From NCBI RefSeq assembly GCF_000227135.1, contig NC_018234.1, positions 404,132 to 449,339 of the forward strand: a stretch of 45,208 nucleotides of DNA, given 5' to 3'. The translations under genes were made by a program, and so were the position numbers. The notes beneath the pieces were generated by a model. It searched no databases, had not been told where the DNA came from, and saw only the letters and a program-made list of their open reading frames with translations. The DNA comes from Leishmania donovani (Eukaryota; Euglenozoa; Kinetoplastea; Trypanosomatida; Trypanosomatidae). Positions 34,101 through 42,504 of this stretch are shown in pieces (the first letter of the stretch is position 1; every line of letters starts with the position of its first letter).

Positions 34101-35610
34101 CACTCTCACGCTGCCACCGAGCAGCGTCAAGGCAGACGGCAGCAATGCGCAGATTGCCGTGCCTGCGAACGGCAGCGGCACCGCAGCGACCGGCTCTCAA
34201 GGAGGTGCGGTAGCAGCGGAACTGATAGGGCCGAGCAACAACGCTCTGGGCAACTCCAGCACCTTCGCACACCTCCCCACGGGGCTCAAGCCGCACGACA
34301 GTGGCCTCGGCGCGGATGCCACAGTCGCCAGCAACAGTGGCTATGCTGCCCACTTTACGCAGTCGGCATCACAGCCTGCGCTTTCGGCCCCTGCGTCCTC
34401 CGCATCATACAGCCCACTGGCAGCACTCGGCTCAGCAAACGGCAGCGGCGCCGCCAAGTGCATCTCGACGCAAGCGCTGTTTCGGCAGGAGCCGGCCGGC
34501 AACAGTCGCCTCGCATCGCGCGCGGACCTTTTTGCACAGGCTGCGAAGCCCGCCTGGCCAGACACCGTCTCTTCACCGTCCAAGCAGGGCCCAGCTGGGG
34601 CGCCACCGCTGCCACAGCGACAGCCGCCACAGCTGCAGCCGTCGCAGCAGCACCAGCAGCTCTACATGCAAGGGCTTTCTCCTCCGCCCTCGACACTGCA
34701 CTCCCCCCTCGGCGGCCGTCTCCACGCCGCTGCCGACGACTCTGTCGTCGTGACGATCCCTGTCACGGGCGGCGACGGCACCATCACGGCAGCTGTCATC
34801 GCAGTGCCGTCTCCATTCTCGTACACTGAGGCCGGGGTGCAGCAGTACTGCCTCGGAGCTCTACAGCAGCAACATCCACAGCAACAGCGACCGCGCCCGC
34901 CGCCGCAGCGGCATCCCTTGCCGCCGCCTCCGCAACAGCAGCACTTTCATCATCAAGGCGCACCAGCAAAGGATCAATCCACTGCAAGCTGTGCGGGTGA
35001 GGAGGCGGAGTGGCGGCGGAAGCAGGATCTGATCACGCTGCAGCTCGAGCAGCATCGCCAGCGGCTCGAAAACGAGCTTCGGCAAGTGCAGCTGCAACAA
35101 GCGCAGCAGCAGCAACAGCTGCAGCACGCGCAGCACCATCATAGCCATCACCACCAACACCAGCAACAGCAGCAGCTACGGTATCAGCAGTCTCTGCTGC
35201 CGGCACAGACAACCATGGTCACGATTGACGGATGCCTCTACCGCATGGTGTCGGCCTCCTCAGCAGAGGCCTACGTGAACCGTGGCCAGCCGTGCCGTGA
35301 TGTGCACTTTGTGGACAGAGACGCTCTTGCCAGCGACGGCTCCGCGGGGGCAGACGGCCGCACTGAGGCTGCATCTCTTCAACCGAGCAATCACCCCGGT
35401 GTGTGTATGCCCGTCTCCCCGCAAGCCCAGCTATCACCACAACAGCAACAGCAACCCATGATCATCACCGCCGCGGGTGATCGGAGTGCTTTAGGTGAGG
35501 CCACCTCGGCGGCGGCGGCGTCGCTCGCGAAGTCATCTACGCCTGGCACTAACGTTATGCTGGTGATGCCGACGCCGTCTGCCTCGCACAAGGCGCAGTA
35601 CGGATACTAG
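31189..35610 (+). CDS. Large Gln/Pro/Ser/Ala-rich protein of unknown function
   Basis: 1,473 residues; ATG 31189 lies just after a pyrimidine tract and the stop is TAG at 35608-35610. Most of the chain is predicted to be disordered: QP repeats (about nt 31858-31884), poly-Gln, a run of 11-12 Pro (about nt 33271-33303), Ser and Ala homopolymers, and a His/Gln block (nt 35090-35180). Short, more complex islands stand out. One is an acidic helix-forming segment (DDEAFDIIKESIKRQL, nt 31735-31785). Another starts KIYAATPHGRLILLTPDG (nt 33178-33230). A third contains NNPLHSMRYPG (nt 33370-33410). A coiled-coil-like stretch spans nt 35005-35110, and a C-terminal island contains TIDGCLYRMV (nt 35223-35253). 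No catalytic domain, RRM, zinc finger or membrane helix is visible. The composition suggests a scaffold or RNA-regulatory protein, but that is inference. Confidence 0.85.
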   Translation: MYTISSDAVDESTTAFEWRVWGSDSSASTPVVPLGGVRDASLRSTTAATMPVASFWGDSRDDRGAAAAAASTTSPLTSSTLWSSVTVANNMRGTSNAAYKGTRAPSAATTPAGLVALSSEGKRIPSQKSSAVPADLSSHSERPNGDIGGGTSVGTFKYTAASLAVEPPHSTMPTTFRDSDDGDDEAFDIIKESIKRQLVSIEEDELVSETAQDNLAAALRQTLQPQPQPQPQQHRFLTVQLRGGAASEAAGARRSGDDDRIIHITSAATPPAPRSAAAARQGEIKTIRCSSSPVSVVEQLAAISIGQSSVSKVSVPVTSASGGDAKGFRSKPPSSLPQSPQAPAQKAAQLTSQQSSEQPLPQHHEPPQQRAPATVHPLNAAASRATLFEQQRQPSANGVGGTACGASPRAEASIHAGGLRIPLPTPGARSMGGRSGSGEIAAVQISTEAASRTPFHMDPSRDIGSGAATATATARSSATSTTASSSSTSTTLQSGRFSSERSSSSKEEPASSGHHYQQYPRQLLSGSSVTQLRHGRHPHQHEIPALQLEGLQEPYPTNSQQECLQHKGTQQQQQEQPPAPPPLTPPPPPPLPQQQRVQASSMMSFQGGPRLPNLPPHLQPQPLTQAQQQSHLQHPLPQTQSQQSQQQQLGVSASSPSAAMMSGKIYAATPHGRLILLTPDGVQAPQVQLPQHSLPPPPPPPPPPPSTATSSALTGNYVTASNYSALFCRNNPLHSMRYPGSQPESAGRLAGEAVRPKDEKGTAATPFSSSERSGTQAFNTTASSAASEKDVPTSLNAGQSRDDAAVNHAETRASVAPAVATAGSASAEAPPLPAARSAAATGASSATVSGSGGAAAPAGRGSQPPTASVAPLLVRNSHGASAGELAQRLGSHPSSSSSSSANGCGRPLQLPTFPTREDISITSSAGGADHPNLNAAPVSTSSSNGAAMSPLSRVQPKLVDSDRNIGLSATNTLTLPPSSVKADGSNAQIAVPANGSGTAATGSQGGAVAAELIGPSNNALGNSSTFAHLPTGLKPHDSGLGADATVASNSGYAAHFTQSASQPALSAPASSASYSPLAALGSANGSGAAKCISTQALFRQEPAGNSRLASRADLFAQAAKPAWPDTVSSPSKQGPAGAPPLPQRQPPQLQPSQQHQQLYMQGLSPPPSTLHSPLGGRLHAAADDSVVVTIPVTGGDGTITAAVIAVPSPFSYTEAGVQQYCLGALQQQHPQQQRPRPPPQRHPLPPPPQQQHFHHQGAPAKDQSTASCAGEEAEWRRKQDLITLQLEQHRQRLENELRQVQLQQAQQQQQLQHAQHHHSHHHQHQQQQQLRYQQSLLPAQTTMVTIDGCLYRMVSASSAEAYVNRGQPCRDVHFVDRDALASDGSAGADGRTEAASLQPSNHPGVCMPVSPQAQLSPQQQQQPMIITAAGDRSALGEATSAAAASLAKSSTPGTNVMLVMPTPSASHKAQYGY

Positions 35611-36548
35611 AGACGCTCCGCTTGCCTTCGTTGTCCTGCGCGTGCGCCGCGCACGGAGAGGAGGAGAGACGACAGTGAAGAGTCTGGACGGCGATGGAGG
35701 CGTACCGTCAAGCAGTACAAGCGCCCACATCGCTGCTCTCATCGTTCTCTCACCGTTGTCGTACTGCTGCGGCTACTCGTGCCGCTTCCATGTGACCCTC
35801 CTCCCCTCCTCCCCCCTTCCCCCCTTCCCTTCCCCCTCTTTCCCCCTCGTTCCTGCCCTCTGTGTCACCTTCGGGGTTCTCTCTTGCATGCCTTGTTGAC
35901 ATCGCTAGTGGTACACGCGAAGCAGCACCGCATCGATCCTCCGGAATCTCGGCGTCCACAATGTGCACAGCACGCGCTTTCAAGGCGAGCGAGATGCTCG
36001 AAAGGCAGAGCGACCATCACCATGCACGCCAGCCGACTGTACCTCTGCGCGTGCGCATGCGTCTCTCTCTCCCTCTTGCTGTCTTCATTCCGAAAGACGA
36101 CAGCAGCCGCCAGCAACAGAAAAGAAGAAATCAAAGACAACGACGAACGGATCCGTGCGAAAACTCAGGCTGCGCAGATGGAGCACGCAGGGACCTACTC
36201 CGTGTCGGGATGTATCAGGACCACGCTGTGCGACCCCCCCTCCCTTCCCCACCCTCATCGTTTCGCCTCTCTCCCGTTGTCGTCGCTTCACGACGGCGGC
36301 AAGAGCACGCATTCAGCCGCACATGCATACAGTGACGACCGCGTCTTCGTGTGTGCGCGCGCGTTTTTTTTTCGCTGGGCGTTGGCAATCAGTCCAGCTG
36401 TAGTGGTGCCATTCGGCGAGTGCAGCCCTCCTCCCCCTTCCCCCTCCCCCCACCCACGACCACCGTCCGTCCGTCCAAGTATCCTGCCGTCCCTCAGGCT
36501 TCTCTTGTGGCCACTGCTCGTCCTCCACTCATCCCTCCCTTCCGCTGG

Positions 36549-36593
<45 letters not shown>

Positions 36594-36819
36594 TACACGG
36601 CGTGCCTCACGCGCGCATCATCGCCGCCACCTGCACCTCTTCTCCGCATACACACACACACACCACCTGTATCTTACTACACAAGCAAGTGCCGTGCTTC
36701 CGCTTGTTGTTGTTCGTTCTTGGTTATCCTTTATAATTGCCGTCCATCGCCGCTCCCGCGCTTCCTGTCTTAACCTTTTCTTTTTGTTTTCTCTCTGCCA
36801 ACGTTACGTCGCTCCGCGC
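35611..36819 (+). other. Intergenic region with CA/TA microsatellite
   Basis: 1.2 kb between the low-complexity protein and the SR-type protein. The frame of the downstream gene remains open back to about 35779, but its translation passes through CA and TA dinucleotide repeats and low-complexity sequence, so I regard it as non-coding UTR and spacer. Confidence 0.6.
36549..36597. repeat. Compound (CA)n-(TA)n microsatellite
   Basis: A CA run at about 36549-36562 leads into alternating TA to about 36587 and then a short TA/CA tail. It lies about 220 nt upstream of the SR-protein ATG and could be in its 5' UTR or spacer. Confidence 0.9.
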
Positions 36820-37947
36820 ATGTCACAGTCGCTCAGTCGCAGCGGCAGCCAGAGAGGCGTCGCCACTCGAAGCGCGTCGCGCAGTGCTTCTGGCAGCCGC
36901 AGTGGCAGCCGCAGCAGCTCCAACTCGATGCGGCTGCCGGAACCCACCGCGGCATCGGCCACCGTTGCCGAGCCTGCAGCCGTACCTGCTGCTGCGGAGA
37001 CCCCGGCCGACGATGCGGGACAGCCGCATGAGCCGGAGAAGGAGGTGGCGTCGATCTTCATTGGCATGGGTCCCGCTGGCCGTACCGTGACCTTGACGGA
37101 GCTGACGGAATACCTCAAGTCGAAGGCGATGGACCCGGCGAACGTGAAGGATGTTCGCCTTCGCGGCCGCTGCGCGTTCGCGGATACGACGACAGTAGAG
37201 GAGGCGCGCCACCTGATCGCACAGCTGGACAACCACGACTACAAGGGCAAGTTCCGTCTGGCGGTGCAGATGAGCAAGCAGACCATGGCCGAGGCGAAGG
37301 AGAACAAGCGCAAGCGCCAGGAGGCGCGCGGCACCAAGCAGGGGGAAGAAGGCAACTACGTGAACGAAGGCCGTCAGGTTTTTGTGAACCTCGGCCCTGC
37401 CGGCAAGGACATCCCCAACGAGGCCATTCGCAGCAAGATTGAGGCCATCTGCCCGGTTCTGCGTTTCGAGCGCCGTGGCTACTGCATGTACGCCGATGTG
37501 CCCACCGCCGAGGATACGAGGCGGGTGGTGGCAGCGCTGAACAACATGATGATTGGCGAGGTGCGCGTGCTGGTGCAGATCAGCACCTTGGTCCGCAAGC
37601 GTGAGCGCTCGCCGCAGCGCGTTCGCGATGCTCCTCGCCGCGGAGGTGACCGTCACGAACGCGACTCGCACCACCATCGCCGCCGCAGCGACAGCCGCGA
37701 GGGTCGCCGCCGTCACCACCGCTCGCGTCGCAGTTACACGCCGTCGTCGCGCAGTACCTCTTCCTACTCATCCCGCAGCCGCTCGCATAGCCGCGGTCGC
37801 CGCAGCTACTCTCCCGACTCTGAGGACTCTCGCGACCGCCGCAGCCGGCGCGGAGGCTACCATGGCAGCGACCGCCGTCGTGGCCGTACCGAGCGCGGCG
37901 GTGACCGTCGCGAGCGCCGCGGCGACGAGCGCCGCACACGTCGTTGA
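36820..37947 (+). CDS. SR-type RNA-binding protein with two RRMs
   Basis: 375 residues. The N-terminus (1-36) is Ser/Arg-rich and is followed by an Ala/Pro linker. RRM1 spans about residues 77-152, with RNP2-like SIFIGM (78-83) and RNP1-like LRGRCAFADT (114-123). RRM2 spans about 186-256, with QVFVNLG (186-192) and RRGYCMYAD (218-226). Both RRMs carry the same GPAG insertion right after RNP2, pointing to an internal duplication. From about 257 the C-terminus is a long RS/RG/RRH-rich tail. The layout matches trypanosomatid SR proteins such as TSR1 or TRRM1, which act in trans-splicing and mRNA metabolism; which orthologue this is I cannot decide by eye. Nuclear location is inferred. ATG 36820 is used because the RS segment begins there. 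A perfect hairpin lies just after the stop. Confidence 0.85.
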   Translation: MSQSLSRSGSQRGVATRSASRSASGSRSGSRSSSNSMRLPEPTAASATVAEPAAVPAAAETPADDAGQPHEPEKEVASIFIGMGPAGRTVTLTELTEYLKSKAMDPANVKDVRLRGRCAFADTTTVEEARHLIAQLDNHDYKGKFRLAVQMSKQTMAEAKENKRKRQEARGTKQGEEGNYVNEGRQVFVNLGPAGKDIPNEAIRSKIEAICPVLRFERRGYCMYADVPTAEDTRRVVAALNNMMIGEVRVLVQISTLVRKRERSPQRVRDAPRRGGDRHERDSHHHRRRSDSREGRRRHHRSRRSYTPSSRSTSSYSSRSRSHSRGRRSYSPDSEDSRDRRSRRGGYHGSDRRRGRTERGGDRRERRGDERRTRR

Positions 37948-37957
37948 TAGCCTCCGC

Positions 37958-37993
37958 AAACCTCGCCTTGGACATGCAAGCAAGGCGAGGTTT
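37958..37993 (+). promoter_or_regulatory. Perfect 13-bp hairpin in 3' UTR of SR-type gene
   Basis: The left arm 37958-37970 (aaacctcgccttg) is fully complementary to the right arm 37981-37993 (caaggcgaggttt), with a 10-nt loop. It begins 10 nt after the stop codon. It could be an mRNA stability or translation element or a protein-binding site; in a eukaryote a bacterial-type terminator is not expected. Confidence 0.75.
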
Positions 37994-38227
37994 TCAAGCG
38001 ACACGAGACCAGGCAGGAAAAAAAATGGAGGTTAAGTGGAGGGGAGACTGGGTGAGGTTAGGCCTAACGCCAGCAATGACATGAGGCGTGGGCCACTGCA
38101 GATTGTGGCCGTATCGTTCGGTGCCCCAACCCCTCGCATCTCCGTCTCTTCGCCTGTTTTTATTCGTTTTTCCTTTTCGTTTTTTTTTTCCTTTTGTTTT
38201 CCTTTCGTGTGTGTGTGCACGTTGAAG

Positions 38228-38259
38228 CCGCGGTTGGTGTCGAACCGCGGTTGGTGTCG
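38228..38259. repeat. Two-copy 15-bp direct repeat
   Basis: The 15-mer ccgcggttggtgtcg occurs at 38228-38242 and again at 38245-38259, separated by two A residues. It lies in the spacer or 3' UTR of the SR-type gene. Each copy starts with the palindrome ccgcgg. Confidence 0.85.
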
Positions 38260-38372
38260 CCCCTCCCCTCCCCTCTTCTCCTCACCTCTCCTCTCGCGTC
38301 TCTCTTGTCGTGTGTCCTGCCGGTCTTGCGCTGCGGCACTGCCATCTTTCCCCTCTCTTTTGTCTCTTTAAA

Positions 38373-38642
38373 GTTTTCTACATATCTATGATCATTTCTT
38401 TTTCTGTTTTCACGCTCTGATCGCGCTACGCATATCTCACTCGCGCTGCATGGGCTCTCCCCCCTTCCCCACACCCGTTGGGTGTCTATCGGTGTGCCCC
38501 TTTAGAAGGACAGGCTTCATGAGTTCTTTGTGCGCAGGCACAAGTCTCTCCGCGGGCCTCTTCTGCTTGACATGCTCGCTCCTGCCAAAGGCCTGCGGGC
38601 TCAGGAGAAAACGGAATGCCCCTGCTGCCACAGACTCATGGC
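38373..38642. repeat. 270-bp direct repeat, left copy (unmerged contig overlap)
   Basis: Appears identical to 38742-39011; the copies abut the Ns exactly on both sides. It makes the zinc-finger remnant look duplicated. Confidence 0.92.
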
Positions 38643-38741
38643 NNNNNNNNNNNNNNNNNNNNNNNNNNNNNNNNNNNNNNNNNNNNNNNNNNNNNNNNNN
38701 NNNNNNNNNNNNNNNNNNNNNNNNNNNNNNNNNNNNNNNNN
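38643..38741. other. Assembly gap, 99 N (spurious)
   Basis: Arbitrary spacer between overlapping contig ends. Confidence 0.9.
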
Positions 38742-38898
38742 GTTTTCTACATATCTATGATCATTTCTTTTTCTGTTTTCACGCTCTGATCGCGCTACGC
38801 ATATCTCACTCGCGCTGCATGGGCTCTCCCCCCTTCCCCACACCCGTTGGGTGTCTATCGGTGTGCCCCTTTAGAAGGACAGGCTTCATGAGTTCTTT

Positions 38899-39489
38899 GT
38901 GCGCAGGCACAAGTCTCTCCGCGGGCCTCTTCTGCTTGACATGCTCGCTCCTGCCAAAGGCCTGCGGGCTCAGGAGAAAACGGAATGCCCCTGCTGCCAC
39001 AGACTCATGGCGGCGCCCCATGTGTCGCGGCACATGCGGGCGAGCCATCCGGGCGCGCCCCCCGCGACATCGACGGAAATGGAGGACGATGACAGCGATC
39101 CCCCCAGGCAGCAACGCCGTCCTGGGGCAGACCCGAAGATCCGAAAATGCGAGCACTGCGCGCAGACGCTGCATAGCATAGCTGGCATGGTGCATCACAT
39201 CCGAGAAAGGCGTGCAGCAGCCCGAAGAGCACGAGCGATGGACGAGAACGGCGCAAAGAGATGCACACCGACCAACTCCACAGCGCATGCGCGCGACATG
39301 TGCGGCGTCTCCTGCATCCGGCTGGGTGGGATGGCGCAGCACAGATGCCGAAAACATGACGAGAGCGCCGCGTACGGCACCACGGAGTTCTCCAGACTCC
39401 GCTGTGGAGAGTCTCCACACCACATTATGGAATGCTGCGGCTGGAGGCGACCGAGGGCGAAGCACGGCGTGCAGGCGGGGGGCCTCTGA
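38899..39489 (+). pseudogene. Zinc-finger-coding fragment of the retroposon remnant
   Basis: About 196 residues with one intact and two damaged C2H2-like fingers, ended by TGA. Upstream in the same frame a TAG precedes the conserved-looking segment, and downstream the similarity signal moves to another frame, so this is a broken remnant rather than a functional gene. No ATG sits at the start of the coding signal. Confidence 0.5.
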
Positions 39490-39589
39490 GGGCCCTGGCC
39501 TGAGGCTGGCGGACTTCCTCCTCGAGCGCATGCGGCATGCACCTGGACCACCCCCTATTACCTGCACGACAGCCGCCACCGCCCTGGGG

Positions 39590-39797
39590 CAGGACCCTGG
39601 GCGCGGCCCGCCTGGATCCAGGCGTGCAGTCCACGGGAGTGTCGGTCTGGCGCCGATGACGGGGCATTTATGGGAAGGGACGGGAAGAGACAAGCAGAGC
39701 CGGTGGGACGCATGGCCTCGACGGCGGAACGGCTTGTCCTCCACGACCAGGATTCAGCCGTAGTGCGACAGAGGTTGATGGAGTGTAGCTGTATGCG
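39590..39797. repeat. 208-bp direct repeat, left copy (unmerged contig overlap)
   Basis: Matches 39897-40104 with one visible mismatch (t to c near 39921). Both copies abut the 99-N run exactly. Confidence 0.92.
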
Positions 39798-39896
39798 NNN
39801 NNNNNNNNNNNNNNNNNNNNNNNNNNNNNNNNNNNNNNNNNNNNNNNNNNNNNNNNNNNNNNNNNNNNNNNNNNNNNNNNNNNNNNNNNNNNNNNN
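39798..39896. other. Assembly gap, 99 N (spurious)
   Basis: Arbitrary spacer between overlapping contig ends inside the retroposon remnant. Confidence 0.9.
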
Positions 39897-40791
39897 CAGG
39901 ACCCTGGGCGCGGCCCGCCCGGATCCAGGCGTGCAGTCCACGGGAGTGTCGGTCTGGCGCCGATGACGGGGCATTTATGGGAAGGGACGGGAAGAGACAA
40001 GCAGAGCCGGTGGGACGCATGGCCTCGACGGCGGAACGGCTTGTCCTCCACGACCAGGATTCAGCCGTAGTGCGACAGAGGTTGATGGAGTGTAGCTGTA
40101 TGCGCATATATGTGTTGGCTTGTTCGTGGTATAGGATGTCAGGCCGAGCGAAGAAAAAGAAAAGAATGGATCGATCGCGGACTTCCCCGTGGTGCCATTA
40201 TCGTTGAGGGCAGGCCAGCGCTGGCAATCCTTGAATGGTGGCCTGTATTTCGGTGGGAGGCGTCTGTGATATGTATGTACTCCATCTTGCCTTCCTGGAG
40301 GGTGGTGGCGGAAGACTGGAAGGGTATTGCAGCGGCATAGTCGTGATGTAAAGGAGTGGTTGCACACTCCTATTTTCGCTCCTCGCCGAAGTGTGGAGGG
40401 AGCTGGTTGAGAGTAGAAAAACGTGCGCTCCTTGCTGCCGCTCATGCGTTGGCTAGCGACTTGCTCTCTCCACTGCACTCGCACGCGTGCCATCCCATCG
40501 GCTTATCGCTCGACACACGTCTTTCTTCTGTGGCGCTGCGGCCTCGAACTCCCCACTATCAGCACTTCCATGCGTTCTAGCCCGAGCGCCGCGGCCCGGC
40601 GCAGCTGCGGGGTAGTGTGAGGGACCCCCTGAGTCGGATAAGGAAGAACTGTTTTTTTTTTCCGCCTCTACACAGGAAAGCTCCTTACGACAGTGAGTCG
40701 GCTTTGCTCATTCTCATTGTGCGCATCATGCGCGTCATCAGGGCAATGAAGGCGCGTTGGCGTGCACGCTAGCAGAAGAAAATGCAGCCCC

Positions 40792-41132
40792 GTCGCGCGT
40801 CGTCTTCCCGCCTGGCAAGCTTCCACCCCTGTGAGCACCGCATTATCGTCTCTGGTACGGCCGATCACCGGACCACCCGACAGGCAGCCCGGTCTTCCGA
40901 GTTTTTTGAGGGTTCTTGCGGCTGGCTCTGCTCCTCGGCGCGGAGAGGGCTGCCAGGACCTTCGTCCCGCTAGTGCCTCTGCTGCCTAGTCCGCCCTTCA
41001 CCCCCTGAAGCCGTGCAAGACGGCGTCTGAATTCGCCTGCTGCCGGACTCGGTGCACCCAACATGCTTGACGGTGGCGGTCTCTGTCGGGGTGGTGACTG
41101 GTGAAGCGATGAGCCTAAAACACTCGTTCCGT
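40792..41132. repeat. 341-bp direct repeat, left copy (unmerged contig overlap)
   Basis: Appears identical to 41232-41572; the copies abut the 99-N run exactly on both sides. Confidence 0.92.
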
Positions 41133-41231
41133 NNNNNNNNNNNNNNNNNNNNNNNNNNNNNNNNNNNNNNNNNNNNNNNNNNNNNNNNNNNNNNNNNNNN
41201 NNNNNNNNNNNNNNNNNNNNNNNNNNNNNNN
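41133..41231. other. Assembly gap, 99 N (spurious)
   Basis: Arbitrary spacer between overlapping contig ends. Confidence 0.9.
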
Positions 41232-41639
41232 GTCGCGCGTCGTCTTCCCGCCTGGCAAGCTTCCACCCCTGTGAGCACCGCATTATCGTCTCTGGTACGG
41301 CCGATCACCGGACCACCCGACAGGCAGCCCGGTCTTCCGAGTTTTTTGAGGGTTCTTGCGGCTGGCTCTGCTCCTCGGCGCGGAGAGGGCTGCCAGGACC
41401 TTCGTCCCGCTAGTGCCTCTGCTGCCTAGTCCGCCCTTCACCCCCTGAAGCCGTGCAAGACGGCGTCTGAATTCGCCTGCTGCCGGACTCGGTGCACCCA
41501 ACATGCTTGACGGTGGCGGTCTCTGTCGGGGTGGTGACTGGTGAAGCGATGAGCCTAAAACACTCGTTCCGTTGAGCTGGCGTGTCGTCTGCAGGAAGAA
41601 GAGGAGAGAGTGCGCGGAGCGAGAGGGGCGTGCGTGTGC

Positions 41640-42165
41640 GTTGCAGTTGCCATGCTGTGCGAGCAGAGGACCGGATAGACGCCAGAGGTCATGCAGGCAA
41701 GGAGGGGGTGGGCTGCTGGATCATGAGAGCGCACACATCGCGGCCGTGCCCCTGGGCCCTCAGGAGACGGCACGACGCGTTTTCTGGACGGCGGCCACTT
41801 GCCCGCCTGCGCAAGGCCCAGCAGCGTGTGAGCGACCCCCATTATCGCTCTTCCTCACCCCACGGAGATTGGGAAACCCAAGAGGGGGAAACATAGATGA
41901 CGGGATGCTTCCCACCTACGACGCTCTTTTACCGTGAGGTGCGCCATTCTTCAATCCCTCCACGCTTAGCGGAGGAGAGAACAACAACAGCAAGGCGACA
42001 CCACCACACGCGCCCAGGCACGTATGCAAATCACCACAAGTGGAGGTGCATGCTAGCGGCGAGGCGTGCGGACAACCGGATCCGATAAGCCGAGCCAACG
42101 GACACAACACGGAACAGAGAAGGGCGAAGGGACACCTCGAAGAGGATGTGCAGGCCCTCATCGTT
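41640..42165 (+). mobile_element. Possible SIDER-like short degenerate retroposon
   Basis: About 525 bp with composition unlike the surrounding pyrimidine-rich spacer: balanced base content, G/A-rich blocks and no microsatellite. The length fits the ~550-bp SIDER family that sits in Leishmania 3' UTRs and affects mRNA stability and translation. Segments such as gattgggaaacccaag (about 41868) and acaaccggatccgataag (about 42072) look like repeat-family sequence to me, but this is from general familiarity, not an alignment. Confidence 0.35.
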
Positions 42166-42240
42166 ATCATCATCATCACGAACCTCATCTCCATCCTCCT
42201 CGACCTGCCCCACATTCTATCCACTGACGATATGACTCCC

Positions 42241-42290
42241 TGTTCCAGAGGCTCTTTCTGTTCCAGAGGCTCTTTCTGTTCCAGAGGCTG
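42241..42290. repeat. 18-bp minisatellite, 2.8 copies
   Basis: The unit tgttccagaggctctttc is repeated at 42241, 42259 and 42277 without mismatch; the last copy is cut after 14 nt. It lies upstream of the kinase splice acceptor. Confidence 0.92.
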
Positions 42291-42360
42291 CGAGTCACAG
42301 CTTACATCGTCCGTACCCCCTTCACTCCCCCCACTCACACCGTAAAGCGTTGTCGCTCGT

Positions 42361-42394
42361 ATCTTTTTCTTCCTTTCCCTTTCCACGTCCACAG
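42361..42394 (+). promoter_or_regulatory. Candidate polypyrimidine tract and spliced-leader acceptor AG for kinase mRNA
   Basis: A strong C/T tract at about 42363-42390 is followed by AG at 42393-42394. This would give a 110-nt 5' UTR. Further AGs follow within 15 nt, so alternative acceptors are likely. Confidence 0.5.
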
Positions 42395-42453
42395 CACACA
42401 CAGCAGCACATCACGGCACGGCTCTCTCCCCTCCCGCCTTTCTCCTCCACCCG

Positions 42454-42468
42454 CCCCCCCCCCCCCCC
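42454..42468. repeat. Poly-C run in kinase 5' UTR
   Basis: Fifteen consecutive C, 36 nt upstream of the kinase start codon and downstream of the predicted splice acceptor. Confidence 0.85.
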
Positions 42469-42504
42469 GATCTATCTCCCACCGACGCCCACCACGTCGT
42501 CGCC

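Larger units (their letters stand above)
38860..40170 (+). mobile_element. Degenerate ingi/L1Tc-like retroposon remnant (DIRE-type), 3' end
   Basis: A frame open from just upstream of 38899 to TGA 39487-39489 encodes RRHKSLRGPLLLDML followed by C2H2-type fingers. The first is CPCC...H...H (nt 38986-39048, C-x2-C-x11-H-x4-H). The second starts CEHC (nt 39148) but has lost its last His. The third (CGVSC...HRCRKH) is distorted. The coding signal then slips to another frame running to about 39763. C2H2 fingers at the C-terminus are typical of ingi/L1Tc-clade non-LTR retrotransposons. No reverse transcriptase core is visible. An A-rich patch at about 40148-40166 may mark the old 3' tail. The segment contains one spurious gap with a 208-bp repeat. 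The alternative is a lineage-specific zinc-finger pseudogene. Confidence 0.55.
40171..41639 (+). other. Intergenic region, no gene seen
   Basis: Non-coding sequence between the two retroposon-like segments. It contains a T9 or longer run near 40651 and one false duplication around the third spurious gap of this cluster. No open frame shows a recognisable domain. Confidence 0.55.

Noticed and set aside
35779..36819. Extended 722-residue version of the SR-type protein
   Set aside because: The extra 347 residues translate microsatellites and spacer. The RS-rich N-terminus at 36820 is a better start.
37958..37993. Hairpin as a bacterial-type terminator
   Set aside because: The genome is clearly eukaryotic and polycistronic. 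No T tract follows that would make a rho-independent terminator meaningful.
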